56,430 nucleotides of DNA from Streptomyces sp. NRRL F-4489 (GTDB lineage Bacteria; Actinomycetota; Actinomycetes; Streptomycetales; Streptomycetaceae). The notes under the pieces were generated by a model. That model did not search any database, was not told where the DNA came from, and saw only the letters and a program-made list of their open reading frames with translations. The stretch is taken from NCBI RefSeq assembly GCF_001509485.1, contig NZ_LLZI01000229.1, positions 1 through 56,430 on the forward strand, given 5' to 3'. Of this stretch, positions 1-6,963 are shown piece after piece. How positions within the stretch are numbered: position 1 is the first letter of the stretch; each line of letters begins with the position of its first letter. A program made the position numbers and the translations under genes.

Positions 1-36
1 CTCCCGGGCCGGGGAACCAGCCCCGCCCCTCTCGCG

Positions 37-70
37 TTGACCAGGGAGTAAGGGTCCACTGGAGAGTGGA
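37..70 (+). promoter_or_regulatory. possible htpX promoter/operator
   Basis: A TTGACC hexamer at 37-42 is the only good -35 match upstream of htpX; 17 bases later the -10 position reads TGGAGA (60-65), which is weak. A 6-bp inverted repeat, TCCACT (55-60) and AGTGGA (65-70) separated by GGAG, covers that -10 position and could be an operator. This is inference from pattern only. Confidence 0.3.
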
Positions 71-117
71 GAAACGAAGCCAAGGGTTCCCCTGCCGCAC
101 CATTTGGAGGGCGTACC

Positions 118-984
118 GTGCACCGCCGGCACAACGGGCTCAGGACCGCCGTACTCCTCGGGGGACTGTCCGCACTCATCATCGTCATCGGCAGCTTCTT
201 CGGCCGTACGGGCCTGATCGCCGCGGTCCTCATCGCCGTGGGCACCAACGCCTACGCGTACTGGAACAGCGACAAGCTCGCCCTGCGCGCCATGCGGGCC
301 CGCCCGGTCAGCGAGTTCGAGGCGCCCCAGCTCTACCGCATGGTCCGCGAGCTCTCCACGGCCGCCCGCCAGCCCATGCCGCGCCTGTACATCTCCCCGA
401 CCCAGGCCCCCAACGCCTTCGCCACCGGCCGCAACCCCCGCAACGCCGCCGTCTGCTGCACCGACGGCATCCTCCGGCTCCTCGACGAGCGCGAGCTGCG
501 CGGCGTCATCGGCCACGAGCTCAGCCACGTCTACAACCGCGACATCCTCATCTCCTCGGTGGCCGGCGCGCTCGCCTCCATCGTGATGTTCCTGGTGAAC
601 TTCGCCTGGCTGATCCCCATAGGCCGCTCCGAGGACGACGAGGGCCCCGGCCTCGTCGGCATGCTCCTGATCATGATCCTCGGCCCGGTCGCGGCCTCCC
701 TGATCCAGCTCGCCGTCAGCCGCTCCCGCGAATACCAGGCCGACGCCTCCGGCGCCCAGCTCACCGGCGACCCGCTCGCCCTCGCCTCCGCCCTGCGCAA
801 GCTGGAGATCGGCACCCAGCAGCTCCCGCTGCCCCCCGAGCCGCGCCTGGAGACCGCCGGCCACATGATGATCGCCAACCCGTTCCGCCCCGGCGAGGGC
901 CTCTCCCGCCTCTTCTCCACCCACCCCCCGATGCCCGACCGCATCGCCCGCCTGGAACGCATGGCCGGCCACCGCCCCTACTGA
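118..984 (+). CDS. htpX: zinc metalloprotease HtpX
   Basis: This is an M48-family membrane zinc endopeptidase of 288 aa that in other bacteria helps degrade misfolded membrane proteins. The zinc-binding HELSH motif is at residues 133-137, and the third ligand, a glutamate, is at about residue 205 in SREYQADA. Hydrophobic segments lie at about 10-30, 30-50, 150-170 and 180-200, with the catalytic site expected on the cytoplasmic side. The GTG start at 118 is chosen because GGAGGG (106-111) sits six bases upstream. The length is normal for the family. It is followed 87 bases later by a YccF-type membrane protein gene in the same direction. Confidence 0.93.
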   Translation: MHRRHNGLRTAVLLGGLSALIIVIGSFFGRTGLIAAVLIAVGTNAYAYWNSDKLALRAMRARPVSEFEAPQLYRMVRELSTAARQPMPRLYISPTQAPNAFATGRNPRNAAVCCTDGILRLLDERELRGVIGHELSHVYNRDILISSVAGALASIVMFLVNFAWLIPIGRSEDDEGPGLVGMLLIMILGPVAASLIQLAVSRSREYQADASGAQLTGDPLALASALRKLEIGTQQLPLPPEPRLETAGHMMIANPFRPGEGLSRLFSTHPPMPDRIARLERMAGHRPY

Positions 985-1071
985 CCCGGCCCCCGCTGCA
1001 ACGTTTCCCGCGCCCGGCGGCGTCCCCTACGGCGGAACGTTCACCACCCCGCCCGTGGAAGGCTGCCGATC

Positions 1072-1464
1072 ATGAAGTTCCTCCTCAACGTCATCTGGCT
1101 GATTCTCAGCGGCTTCTGGATGGCACTCGGCTACGTCCTCGCGGGCGTGATCTGCTGCGTCCTGATCATCACCATCCCGTTCGGCATCGCGTCGTTCCGC
1201 ATCGCCGGCTACGCCCTGTGGCCGTTCGGCCGGACGACCGTGGAGCGGCGGGACGCCGGCGCCGGTTCGGTGATCGGGAACGTGATCTGGATCATCTTCG
1301 CCGGCTGGTGGCTGGCCCTGGGCCATATCGTCACCGGCCTCGCCCTGTGCGTGACGATCATCGGCATCCCGTTCGGCATCGCCAACTTCAAGATGATCCC
1401 GATCTCCCTGCTCCCCCTGGGCCGCGAGATCGTCCCCACCGACCAGCCCTTCGCCACGCGCTGA
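1072..1464 (+). CDS. YccF domain-containing membrane protein
   Basis: A 130-aa integral membrane protein made of two related halves, each with a hydrophobic stretch followed by a conserved IPFGIA segment (about residues 35-40 and 101-106). This duplicated pattern is the signature of the YccF family, whose biochemical function is unknown. The ATG start has GGAAGG nine bases upstream. It lies downstream of htpX in the same direction and could be co-transcribed with it. A hairpin follows at 1524-1559. Family assignment is firm; no activity can be inferred. Confidence 0.85.
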   Translation: MKFLLNVIWLILSGFWMALGYVLAGVICCVLIITIPFGIASFRIAGYALWPFGRTTVERRDAGAGSVIGNVIWIIFAGWWLALGHIVTGLALCVTIIGIPFGIANFKMIPISLLPLGREIVPTDQPFATR

Positions 1465-1523
1465 ACGAGCCGGACCGGACGCCGAGCGCGCCCCGGCGCG
1501 CATCGGCCCGGCAAGGAACAGCA

Positions 1524-1559
1524 AGAGGCCCCCTCCCGCGAGAACGGGACGGGGCCTCT
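1524..1559. terminator. bidirectional terminator, yccF-like / lipoprotein
   Basis: A perfect 9-bp stem, AGAGGCCCC (1524-1532) with GGGGCCTCT (1551-1559), lies between two convergent genes. It could end transcripts from both directions. Confidence 0.7.
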
Positions 1560-1600
1560 CGCCGTCTTCAGGGCCCTGACGGGCGGTCTGTCCGGCCCTC

Positions 1601-2110
1601 TCAGTGCTGGACCGCCGGGCAGCGGCCGGTCTCCTCGCCGATGGAGTTGATCTCGGCGTTGGGCCGCCGGTCCCCGGCGTAGTTGACCTGGTCCGTGCAG
1701 CGCACCCCGGGCTTCTTGGGCGTACCGGACGACGCCCCGCCGCCCTTCTGCGGCGCCGGGCAGTGCCCGGTCTGCGCGCCGATGGAGTTGATCTCGGCGT
1801 TCGGGCGCGGGTCCCCGGCGTAGTCGATCCGGTCGGTGCAGCGCTTGGCGGACTGCGCGGGGGCGCCCGCCGGCGCGCCGCCGGCGGCGGTGGACTTGGC
1901 GGACCTGCCCGGGGTGGCCTTGCCCGGCGCGGCGGTGTCCTGGGCGGTCTTGTCCGGGGCGGCGGCCGACGGCTGGGTGCTGACCGAAGTGGCGGGCGGG
2001 GGCGCGGCGTTGGCGCCGCCCTGGCAGGCGGTGAGGCCGAACGCGGCGGCGGCGATCACCAGCGCGGCGGCGGCGCTGCGGGCGTGGCGGAGAGCGGTGC
2101 GGTGCGGCAT
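1601..2110 (-). CDS. lipoprotein with duplicated two-cysteine repeat
   Basis: A 169-aa predicted lipoprotein. A basic and hydrophobic signal peptide ends at the lipobox LTAC, with Cys29 as the lipidation site. Residues 30-88 are a low-complexity Ala/Pro/Ser/Thr linker. Two near-identical 30-residue units follow at about 90-119 and 137-166. Each opens with CTD, contains YAGD and NAEINSIG, and closes with CPA, so each carries a cysteine pair that could form a disulfide outside the cell. A GGGGGAA ribosome site precedes the ATG. I do not recognise the family and assign no function. The signal peptide and repeats are plain in the sequence. Confidence 0.8.
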   Translation of the reverse strand: MPHRTALRHARSAAAALVIAAAAFGLTACQGGANAAPPPATSVSTQPSAAAPDKTAQDTAAPGKATPGRSAKSTAAGGAPAGAPAQSAKRCTDRIDYAGDPRPNAEINSIGAQTGHCPAPQKGGGASSGTPKKPGVRCTDQVNYAGDRRPNAEINSIGEETGRCPAVQH

Positions 2111-2266
2111 GGTCTTCCCCCGGGTCTACGACGTGGCGGTGCGGGTTCGTGGCACCAACACTGCCGGGCACCGCTGACGCCCCGCCGCCGCACGGCTAAC
2201 GCCTCACTAACGCACCCGGGGAAGGCCCGGCCCCGGCCGCCGGCCCCCGGCGCGCGCCAGGGGAAC

Positions 2267-2307
2267 GCGGAGGGGGCGGCACCCCCGTGGCGTGCCGCCC
2301 CCTCCGC
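2267..2307. terminator. terminator downstream of yajQ
   Basis: A perfect 15-bp stem (2267-2281 with 2293-2307) and 11-base loop lie just beyond the stop codon of the minus-strand yajQ gene, in the 238-base gap before the lipoprotein gene. The rest of the gap shows no gene. Confidence 0.75.
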
Positions 2308-2348
2308 GTACCGCGTACCGCACGGCCCCTTCCGGGACCCGGCGGTGG

Positions 2349-2837
2349 TCAGCGGTAGTTGACGAACTGGATCGCGAAGTCCAGGTCCTTGCCGCGCAGC
2401 AGCTGCTGCACCGCCTGGAGGTCGTCCCGGCTCTTGGAGGTGACCCGCAGCTCGTCGCCCTGCACCTGCGCCTTGACGCCCTTCGGGCCCTCATCGCGGA
2501 TGATCTTGGCGACCTTCTTCGCGTTCTCCTGCGTGATCCCCTCCTGGAGGGACGCGGAGATCTTGTACTCCTTGCCCGACGCCTGCGGCTCGCCCGCGTC
2601 CAGGGCCTTCAGCGAGATGCCGCGCTTGACCAGCTTGGACTGGAAGATGTCCAGGACGGCCTTCACCCGCTCCTCGGCGTTGGCCCGCATCTCGATCTTC
2701 TCGCCCGACCACTGGATGGACGCGTCCACGCCCTTGAAGTCGTAGCGCTGGGAGATCTCCTTGGCGGCCTGGTTGAGGGCGTTGTCGACCTCCTGCCGCT
2801 CGACCTTCGAGACGATGTCGAAACTGGAGTCGGCCAT
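2349..2837 (-). CDS. yajQ: YajQ family cyclic-di-GMP-binding protein
   Basis: A 162-aa protein matching the YajQ/UPF0234 family along its whole length. It starts [12 protein letters not shown] and ends with the conserved [10 protein letters not shown]. Family members bind cyclic-di-GMP, and some bind nucleic acid or tRNA; the YajQ fold contains two ferredoxin-like domains. The ATG at 2837 is chosen over longer in-frame options because family members begin exactly here and AGGAG lies about ten bases upstream. It is a single-gene unit ended by a strong hairpin. Biological role in this organism is unknown, though c-di-GMP controls development in Streptomyces. Confidence 0.93.
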   Translation of the reverse strand: MADSSFDIVSKVERQEVDNALNQAAKEISQRYDFKGVDASIQWSGEKIEMRANAEERVKAVLDIFQSKLVKRGISLKALDAGEPQASGKEYKISASLQEGITQENAKKVAKIIRDEGPKGVKAQVQGDELRVTSKSRDDLQAVQQLLRGKDLDFAIQFVNYR

Positions 2838-3025
2838 CGTGGGTTGGCTCCTCGTACGTAGATCCATCAGAGAGGCGGCCCGTCCGGACCGCCCGCCAAG
2901 CCTAGCCACCCGGCCAAGATCGAGCGCTCCCGAAGTGAGTGGCGGACCACCCCCTGCCATCGGGTATGGTTTACGTCGTTGCCAGGGAGCACCGCCCCAC
3001 AGCGGGTCTCCCGGTCAACGTTCTT

Positions 3026-3107
3026 GGCGGTGTGCCCGAGCGGCCAAAGGGAGCAGACTGTAAATCTGCCGGCTCAGCCTTCCCAGGTTCGAATCCTGGC
3101 GCCGCCA
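3026..3107 (+). tRNA. tRNA-Tyr (GTA)
   Basis: The sequence folds as an 82-nt class II tRNA. The 7-bp acceptor stem pairs 3026-3032 with 3100-3106, A3107 is the discriminator, the T stem is CCAGG/CCTGG and the anticodon stem is GCAGA/TCTGC with loop CTGTAAA. The anticodon GTA is at 3060-3062. The long variable arm fits tRNA-Tyr. CCA is not encoded. Confidence 0.96.
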
Positions 3108-3112
3108 CAGCC

Positions 3113-3152
3113 GAAGAGGCCCTGATCGCAGCGATGCGGTCAGGGCCTCTTC
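3113..3152 (+). terminator. terminator of tRNA-Tyr
   Basis: A perfect 13-bp stem (3113-3125 with 3140-3152) begins six bases after the tRNA end and would stop its transcription. The following gap to 3309 holds no recognisable feature. Confidence 0.8.
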
Positions 3153-3309
3153 GCGTGCGCGGGACGGGAGGGACCGGGTCCGGCCCCGAGGCCGTAGCGG
3201 CGCCGCTGGCGGCCTGCCGCCGCGCGGACGGCCCGGGACAGCCCGGCGGTCGTCCGGAGGCGGCAGGCGCGCGCTCAGGGCGCTGACGGGGCGTCCGGCC
3301 CCAACGGGC

Positions 3310-3972
3310 TCAGTGCGCCGCGACGTTCCGCACCGCGTCGGCCACCGGCACGTCCCCGCCGATCAGCTCCAGGGTCCGGCCGATCGTGCCGGGCTCGTCC
3401 AGCAGCGCCACCAGCACCGCCGCCACGTCGTCCCGCGGCACCGCCCCGCGCCCGGTGGCGTCCGCCAGCGTCACCTGCCCGGTGCCCGGGTCGTCGGTGA
3501 GCCGGCCGGGCCGCAGGATCGTCCAGTCCAGGCCGGCCCGGGCCCGTACGTCGGCGTCCGCGGCGCCCTTGGCGCGCAGATACGCGGCGAAGACCGGATC
3601 GGTGCCCTCCGGCGGCTCCCGGTCCGCGCCCATCGACGAGATCACCACGAACCGCCGGACGCCCGCCGCCTCGGCCGCGTCCGCGAACAGCGTCGCCGCG
3701 GCCCGGTCCACCGTCTCCTTGCGCGCCACGCCGCTGCCCGGCCCGGCGCCCGCCGCGAAGACCGCCGCGTCCGCGCCCTCCAGATGCCGGGCGATATCGC
3801 CCACCGACGCGGACTCCAGGTCGCAGACCACCGGTTCGGCCCCGGCGGCCAGCAGATCGCCGGCCTGTTCCGGACGCCGGACGATGCCCGCCACGTCCTC
3901 CCCGCGCGCGTGCAGCAGCCGCTCCAGCCGCAGCGCGATCTGACCATGTCCACCTGCGATGACAATGCGCAT
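3310..3972 (-). CDS. NAD(P)H-binding SDR-type oxidoreductase
   Basis: A 220-aa Rossmann-fold protein of the atypical short-chain dehydrogenase group (NAD(P)-binding, YwnB/NmrA-like). The dinucleotide-binding turn GGHGQI is at residues 7-12 after a first beta strand, IVIAG. A conserved second strand ends VVCDL, and a VISSMGA segment is followed by a YLRAKGAAD segment that corresponds to the Tyr-x-x-x-Lys active-site region. The substrate is unknown. No clear ribosome-binding sequence precedes the ATG, so leaderless or weakly initiated translation is possible. It lies 58 bases downstream of the amidohydrolase-like gene in the same direction and may share its transcript. Confidence 0.85.
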   Translation of the reverse strand: MRIVIAGGHGQIALRLERLLHARGEDVAGIVRRPEQAGDLLAAGAEPVVCDLESASVGDIARHLEGADAAVFAAGAGPGSGVARKETVDRAAATLFADAAEAAGVRRFVVISSMGADREPPEGTDPVFAAYLRAKGAADADVRARAGLDWTILRPGRLTDDPGTGQVTLADATGRGAVPRDDVAAVLVALLDEPGTIGRTLELIGGDVPVADAVRNVAAH

Positions 3973-4030
3973 GCCGCCGACCGTACGCCGAACCGCCCCG
4001 GCGCACCCGGGGGACCGGCCGGTGCGCCGC

Positions 4031-5287
4031 TCAGCGCTGCGACTGGCGCGGCAGCTCCAGCGCCGCGTCCACCGCCGAATCGCAGTACTCGCGCACCGCG
4101 CTGGTCCGCGCCACCACGCGCCCCCGGTGCACCACGATCCGGCTGTACGCCAGCGACAGCACCCCGGCGATCCGCTCCCCGCGCACCGCCAGCAGCTCCG
4201 CCGGGAAGCCCGCCTCGACCCGCACCTCCGGGAGCCCCAGCGTGGCCCGCGCCGCCGTGCTCACCGCCTCGTACGCCGCCTCCGGGGTGGCCTCGCCCAG
4301 GGACGCCAGGAGGTACGCGGCCTCCAGCGGGTCCCCGCGGCCCACCGGGTTGGCCGCGTCCCGCAGCGCCCCGCTGCCCGCCGCCACCCGCACCCCGGCC
4401 GCCCGCAGCAGCCGCACCGGCGCCGGCCGCGCCACCCGCGAACCGTGCCGCTCCAGCCCCGAGCAGTCCCCCTGCGGCAGGCACACCACCGCCACGTCGG
4501 CCGCCGCCAGCTGCTCGGCGACCCGGGACGCCACGCTCCGCGGCATCCGCGCCATCCCGGCGCACGGCCCGATCGCCACCCCCGGGCGCAGCCCGCCGCA
4601 CATCGCCGCGAACCGCGCCAGCCGCGCCGGATCGTCCCCGTCGGTGTGCAGGTCCACCGGGCAGCCGTGCTCCCCGGCGACCTCCAGGACGGTCTCGACG
4701 TACCCGGCCGGATCGGGGTCCAGGTCCGGGCAGCCGCCGATGACCGTGGCGCCCATCCGCACCGCGTCCCGCAGCAGCGCCACCCCGTTGGCGCCGGCCA
4801 CCCCGGTCAGCACCCGGGGCACCGCCACCGCCGCCAGGTCAGCCAGGCCCCGCAGCGACCGGCGGGCCTGGAGGACGGCCTCCAGCGCGCGCAGCCCCTG
4901 GACGCCGCCGATCCGCACATGGCTCCGGGAGGCGGTGGCGCCGTGGCCCAGCTGGAGGAGCGCGGCCTCCGTGGTCCGGCGCTGGACGTCCTCGGGGGAG
5001 TCGGAGGCCGGCCCGTCCTCGTCGGCGGTCAGCGCGGTGTCGCAGTGCGCGTGCGGTTCGGCGGGCGCGGGGAGCAGCAGATAGCCGGCGAGGTCCACCC
5101 GGGCGCCCTGCGGCGCCAGGCTGCCGGCCGTGCCGACCGCCTCGATGCGCCCGCCGCCCAGCCGTACGTCCACGGTGCGGCCGTCGGCGAGCCGGGCGCC
5201 GCACAGGACCAGCGCGCCGGAATCCGGCCGGGCGTACCGGCCGGCGCCCCCGGGCTTCCCCGGCTGCGGCGAACTGCTCTCGGACAT
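4031..5287 (-). CDS. amidohydrolase-superfamily protein with degenerate metal site
   Basis: A 418-aa protein resembling cytosine deaminase and related amidohydrolases: an N-terminal beta-sandwich piece, a TIM barrel, and a C-terminal return to the sandwich. The first metal motif, His79-x-His81, and the barrel histidine His214 (VDLHTD) are present. Three other expected residues are not: the catalytic Glu is replaced (Gly217), the later His is Pro241 (IGPCAG) and the final Asp is Gly306 (GSGALRD). This argues against ordinary hydrolytic deamination. GAGGAG precedes the ATG at 5287. The fold assignment is firm; substrate and activity are not known. Confidence 0.8.
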   Translation of the reverse strand: MSESSSPQPGKPGGAGRYARPDSGALVLCGARLADGRTVDVRLGGGRIEAVGTAGSLAPQGARVDLAGYLLLPAPAEPHAHCDTALTADEDGPASDSPEDVQRRTTEAALLQLGHGATASRSHVRIGGVQGLRALEAVLQARRSLRGLADLAAVAVPRVLTGVAGANGVALLRDAVRMGATVIGGCPDLDPDPAGYVETVLEVAGEHGCPVDLHTDGDDPARLARFAAMCGGLRPGVAIGPCAGMARMPRSVASRVAEQLAAADVAVVCLPQGDCSGLERHGSRVARPAPVRLLRAAGVRVAAGSGALRDAANPVGRGDPLEAAYLLASLGEATPEAAYEAVSTAARATLGLPEVRVEAGFPAELLAVRGERIAGVLSLAYSRIVVHRGRVVARTSAVREYCDSAVDAALELPRQSQR

Positions 5288-5440
5288 CGCGCTCCTCGAA
5301 GCCCCGGGCGTGCAAGATCACGCAGCGTGGGTCCGAGCCTAGGGCGCCGCCCGGAGACCGCCGCGCAGGCGCGGAATAGTCGTACCGGTGTGGTGCGGGG
5401 GCGGCGCGCGGGGCCGGAGGGACGCGGCGCGGATACGGAT

Positions 5441-5469
5441 TTCACGTTTGGCGGCGGGCCGTGTAATGT
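5441..5469 (+). promoter_or_regulatory. promoter of tRNA-Thr/tRNA-Met
   Basis: TTCACG (5441-5446) and TAATGT (5464-5469) are separated by exactly 17 bases. The -10 ends 11 bases before the mature tRNA-Thr, as expected for a housekeeping-sigma tRNA promoter. Confidence 0.7.
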
Positions 5470-5480
5470 CTTCCTCGCTC

Positions 5481-5553
5481 GCCCCAATAGCTCAGTCGGC
5501 AGAGCGTCTCCATGGTAAGGAGAAGGTCTACGGTTCGATTCCGTATTGGGGCT
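5481..5553 (+). tRNA. tRNA-Thr (GGT)
   Basis: A 73-nt cloverleaf: acceptor GCCCCAA (5481-5487) pairs with TTGGGGC (5546-5552), T stem TACGG/CCGTA, anticodon stem TCTCC/GGAGA with loop ATGGTAA, giving anticodon GGT. T5553 is the discriminator, and CCA is not encoded. It is 47 bases upstream of tRNA-Met and probably co-transcribed. Confidence 0.96.
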
Positions 5554-5600
5554 CTGATGTGTGGGGGATCCCGCCCTCGGGCGGGGAACTCTCACATCAC

Positions 5601-5673
5601 AGCGGTGTAGCTCAGTCGGTAGAGCAAGCGGCTCATAATCGCTGTGTCACCGGTTCAAGTCCGGTCACCGCTA
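5601..5673 (+). tRNA. elongator tRNA-Met (CAT)
   Basis: A 73-nt cloverleaf: acceptor AGCGGTG (5601-5607) pairs with CACCGCT (5666-5672), T stem ACCGG/CCGGT, anticodon loop CTCATAA with anticodon CAT. A paired first base and the lack of the initiator GGG/CCC anticodon stem mark it as elongator rather than initiator. CCA is not encoded. Confidence 0.95.
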
Positions 5674-5678
5674 CTGAC

Positions 5679-5716
5679 AGTAGCCGATTGTGGGGTCGGT
5701 CCTCCGGTCGGCTACT
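5679..5716 (+). terminator. hairpin between tRNA-Met and rpmG
   Basis: AGTAGCCGA (5679-5687) pairs perfectly with TCGGCTACT (5708-5716), starting six bases after tRNA-Met. It is probably a terminator or processing structure. If transcription reads through, it would form part of the rpmG leader. Confidence 0.5.
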
Positions 5717-5762
5717 CTTCCATGCGTTCGTATTGCCTACCCGTCCGTCAAGGAGCACTCAC

Positions 5763-5927
5763 GTGGCTGCCACCGACGTCCGCCCGAAGATCACGCTGGC
5801 CTGCGTGGAGTGCAAGGAGCGGAACTACATCACCAAGAAGAACCGGCGCAACGACCCGGACCGCCTGGAGATGAAGAAGCACTGCCCCCGCTGCAACTCG
5901 CACACCGCGCACCGCGAAACGCGATAA
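5763..5927 (+). CDS. rpmG: 50S ribosomal protein L33 (zinc-ribbon form)
   Basis: A 54-aa bL33 of the large subunit, near the E site. Cys14-x-x-Cys17 and Cys41-x-x-Cys44 form a zinc ribbon, so this is the zinc-containing (C+) paralogue used when zinc is plentiful. Streptomycetes usually carry a second, zinc-free copy under Zur control elsewhere. AAGGAG lies a few bases before the GTG start. Its place before the HadA/HadB-like genes matches the actinobacterial order rpmG-hadA-hadB. A strong terminator follows. Confidence 0.95.
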   Translation: MAATDVRPKITLACVECKERNYITKKNRRNDPDRLEMKKHCPRCNSHTAHRETR

Positions 5928-5939
5928 TTCAGGCTCGTC

Positions 5940-5976
5940 CGTGAGGCCGTCCCCATTTCCTGGGGGCGGCCTCGCG
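5940..5976 (+). terminator. terminator of rpmG
   Basis: A 15-bp GC-rich stem (5940-5954 with 5962-5976, two G-T pairs) and a 7-base loop sit 12 bases after the rpmG stop and before the next gene. Confidence 0.75.
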
Positions 5977-6012
5977 GCTTTGGCACACCAGTACAGGGAG
6001 GTTGCGAGCCCC

Positions 6013-6468
6013 ATGGCGCTCGACCAGTCATTCGTCGGACGCACGTACCCGCCCACCGACCCGTACGAGGTCGGCCGGGAAAAGATCCGCGAATTCGCCG
6101 AGGCGATCGGCGACCCCAACCCGGCCTACACCGACACCGAAGCCGCCAAGGCGCTCGGTCACCCCGATGTGATCGCGCCGCCGACTTTTGTGTTCGCCAT
6201 CACCTTCAAGGCCGCCGGGCTGGTCATCGCCGACCCGCAGCTGGGCCTGGACTACAGCCGGGTCGTCCACGGCGACCAGAAGTTCGCCTACCGGCGGCCG
6301 GTGCGCGCCGGGGACCGGCTGACCGTGACCTCCACCATCGAGGCCGTGCGGACCATGGCCGGCAACGAGGTCATCGATATCCGCGGCGAGGTGCACGACG
6401 AGGGCGGCGAGCACGTCGTGACCGCGTTCACCAAACTCGTCGCCCGCCCCGCTGAGGAGGACGCCTGA
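6013..6468 (+). CDS. HadA-like (3R)-hydroxyacyl dehydratase subunit (MaoC N-terminal type)
   Basis: A 151-aa hot-dog-fold protein matching the FAS1-type dehydratase/UPF0336 family, the homologue of mycobacterial HadA. In HadAB the A subunit stabilises the acyl chain and B carries the active site. Consistent with this, the motif region reads GDPNPAY with Tyr39 where a catalytic His would be. The ATG at 6013 is preceded by GGGAGG. The gene is one base from the next frame, so the two are translated together as an expected heterodimer. The native substrate in a bacterium without mycolic acids is not known. Confidence 0.88.
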   Translation: MALDQSFVGRTYPPTDPYEVGREKIREFAEAIGDPNPAYTDTEAAKALGHPDVIAPPTFVFAITFKAAGLVIADPQLGLDYSRVVHGDQKFAYRRPVRAGDRLTVTSTIEAVRTMAGNEVIDIRGEVHDEGGEHVVTAFTKLVARPAEEDA

Positions 6469-6469
6469 G

Positions 6470-6904
6470 ATGACCGCGCAGATCTCCTACGACGACGTCG
6501 AGGTCGGCACCGAACTCCCCGCGCAGTCCTTCCCGGTGACCCGCGCCACACTCGTCCAGTACGCCGGCGCCTCCGGCGACTTCAACCCGATCCACTGGAA
6601 CGAGCGGTTCGCCAAGGAGGTCGGACTGCCGGACGTCATCGCGCACGGCATGTTCACGATGGCCTCGGCGATCCGGGTGGTCACCGACTGGGCCGGCGAC
6701 CCGGGGGCGGTCGCCGAGTACGGCGTGCGCTTCACCAAGCCGGTCGTCGTCCCCGATGACGGCACCGGCGCGCTGATCGAGGTCAGCGGCACGGTCGCGG
6801 CCAAGCTCGACGACGCCGAGCGGACCGTCCGGGTCGACCTCACGGCCAAGAGCGCCGGCCAGAAGGTGCTGGGCATGTCCCGCGCCGTGGTCAAGCTCGC
6901 CTGA
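6470..6904 (+). CDS. HadB-like MaoC family dehydratase
   Basis: A 144-aa single hot-dog MaoC/hydratase-2 protein, homologue of mycobacterial HadB. The catalytic pair Asp37 and His42 is present in the motif GDFNPIHWN (36-44), spaced as in R-specific enoyl hydratases. It should dehydrate or hydrate a (3R)-hydroxyacyl thioester together with the upstream HadA-like subunit. GAGGAGG at the end of that gene supplies its ribosome site. A terminator-like hairpin follows at 6915-6949. The pathway (fatty-acid elongation or salvage) is inference. Confidence 0.9.
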   Translation: MTAQISYDDVEVGTELPAQSFPVTRATLVQYAGASGDFNPIHWNERFAKEVGLPDVIAHGMFTMASAIRVVTDWAGDPGAVAEYGVRFTKPVVVPDDGTGALIEVSGTVAAKLDDAERTVRVDLTAKSAGQKVLGMSRAVVKLA

Positions 6905-6914
6905 TACGGGCGCG

Positions 6915-6949
6915 GGGGGCGGCCGGCCCGGTGGCGCCGGACCGCCCCC
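6915..6949 (+). terminator. terminator between hadB-like gene and murB
   Basis: GGGGGCGG (6915-6922) pairs with CCGCCCCC (6942-6949), extended inward by CCGGC/GCCGG. It ends 15 bases before the preferred murB start and swallows the alternative GTG at 6931. Confidence 0.65.
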
Positions 6950-6963
6950 GTACCCTTGGGCGG

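Noticed and set aside
66..1682. Plus-strand 538-codon frame overlapping htpX and the YccF gene
   Set aside because: Arg/Pro/His-rich out-of-frame translation of two well-supported genes.
3026..5673. tRNA-Tyr, tRNA-Thr and tRNA-Met as integration sites of a mobile element
   Set aside because: No integrase, no repeated tRNA 3' ends (att duplication) and no change of composition nearby.
6931..6963. Earlier GTG start for murB
   Set aside because: It lies within the terminator hairpin at 6915-6949, and the added residues are not part of the conserved protein.
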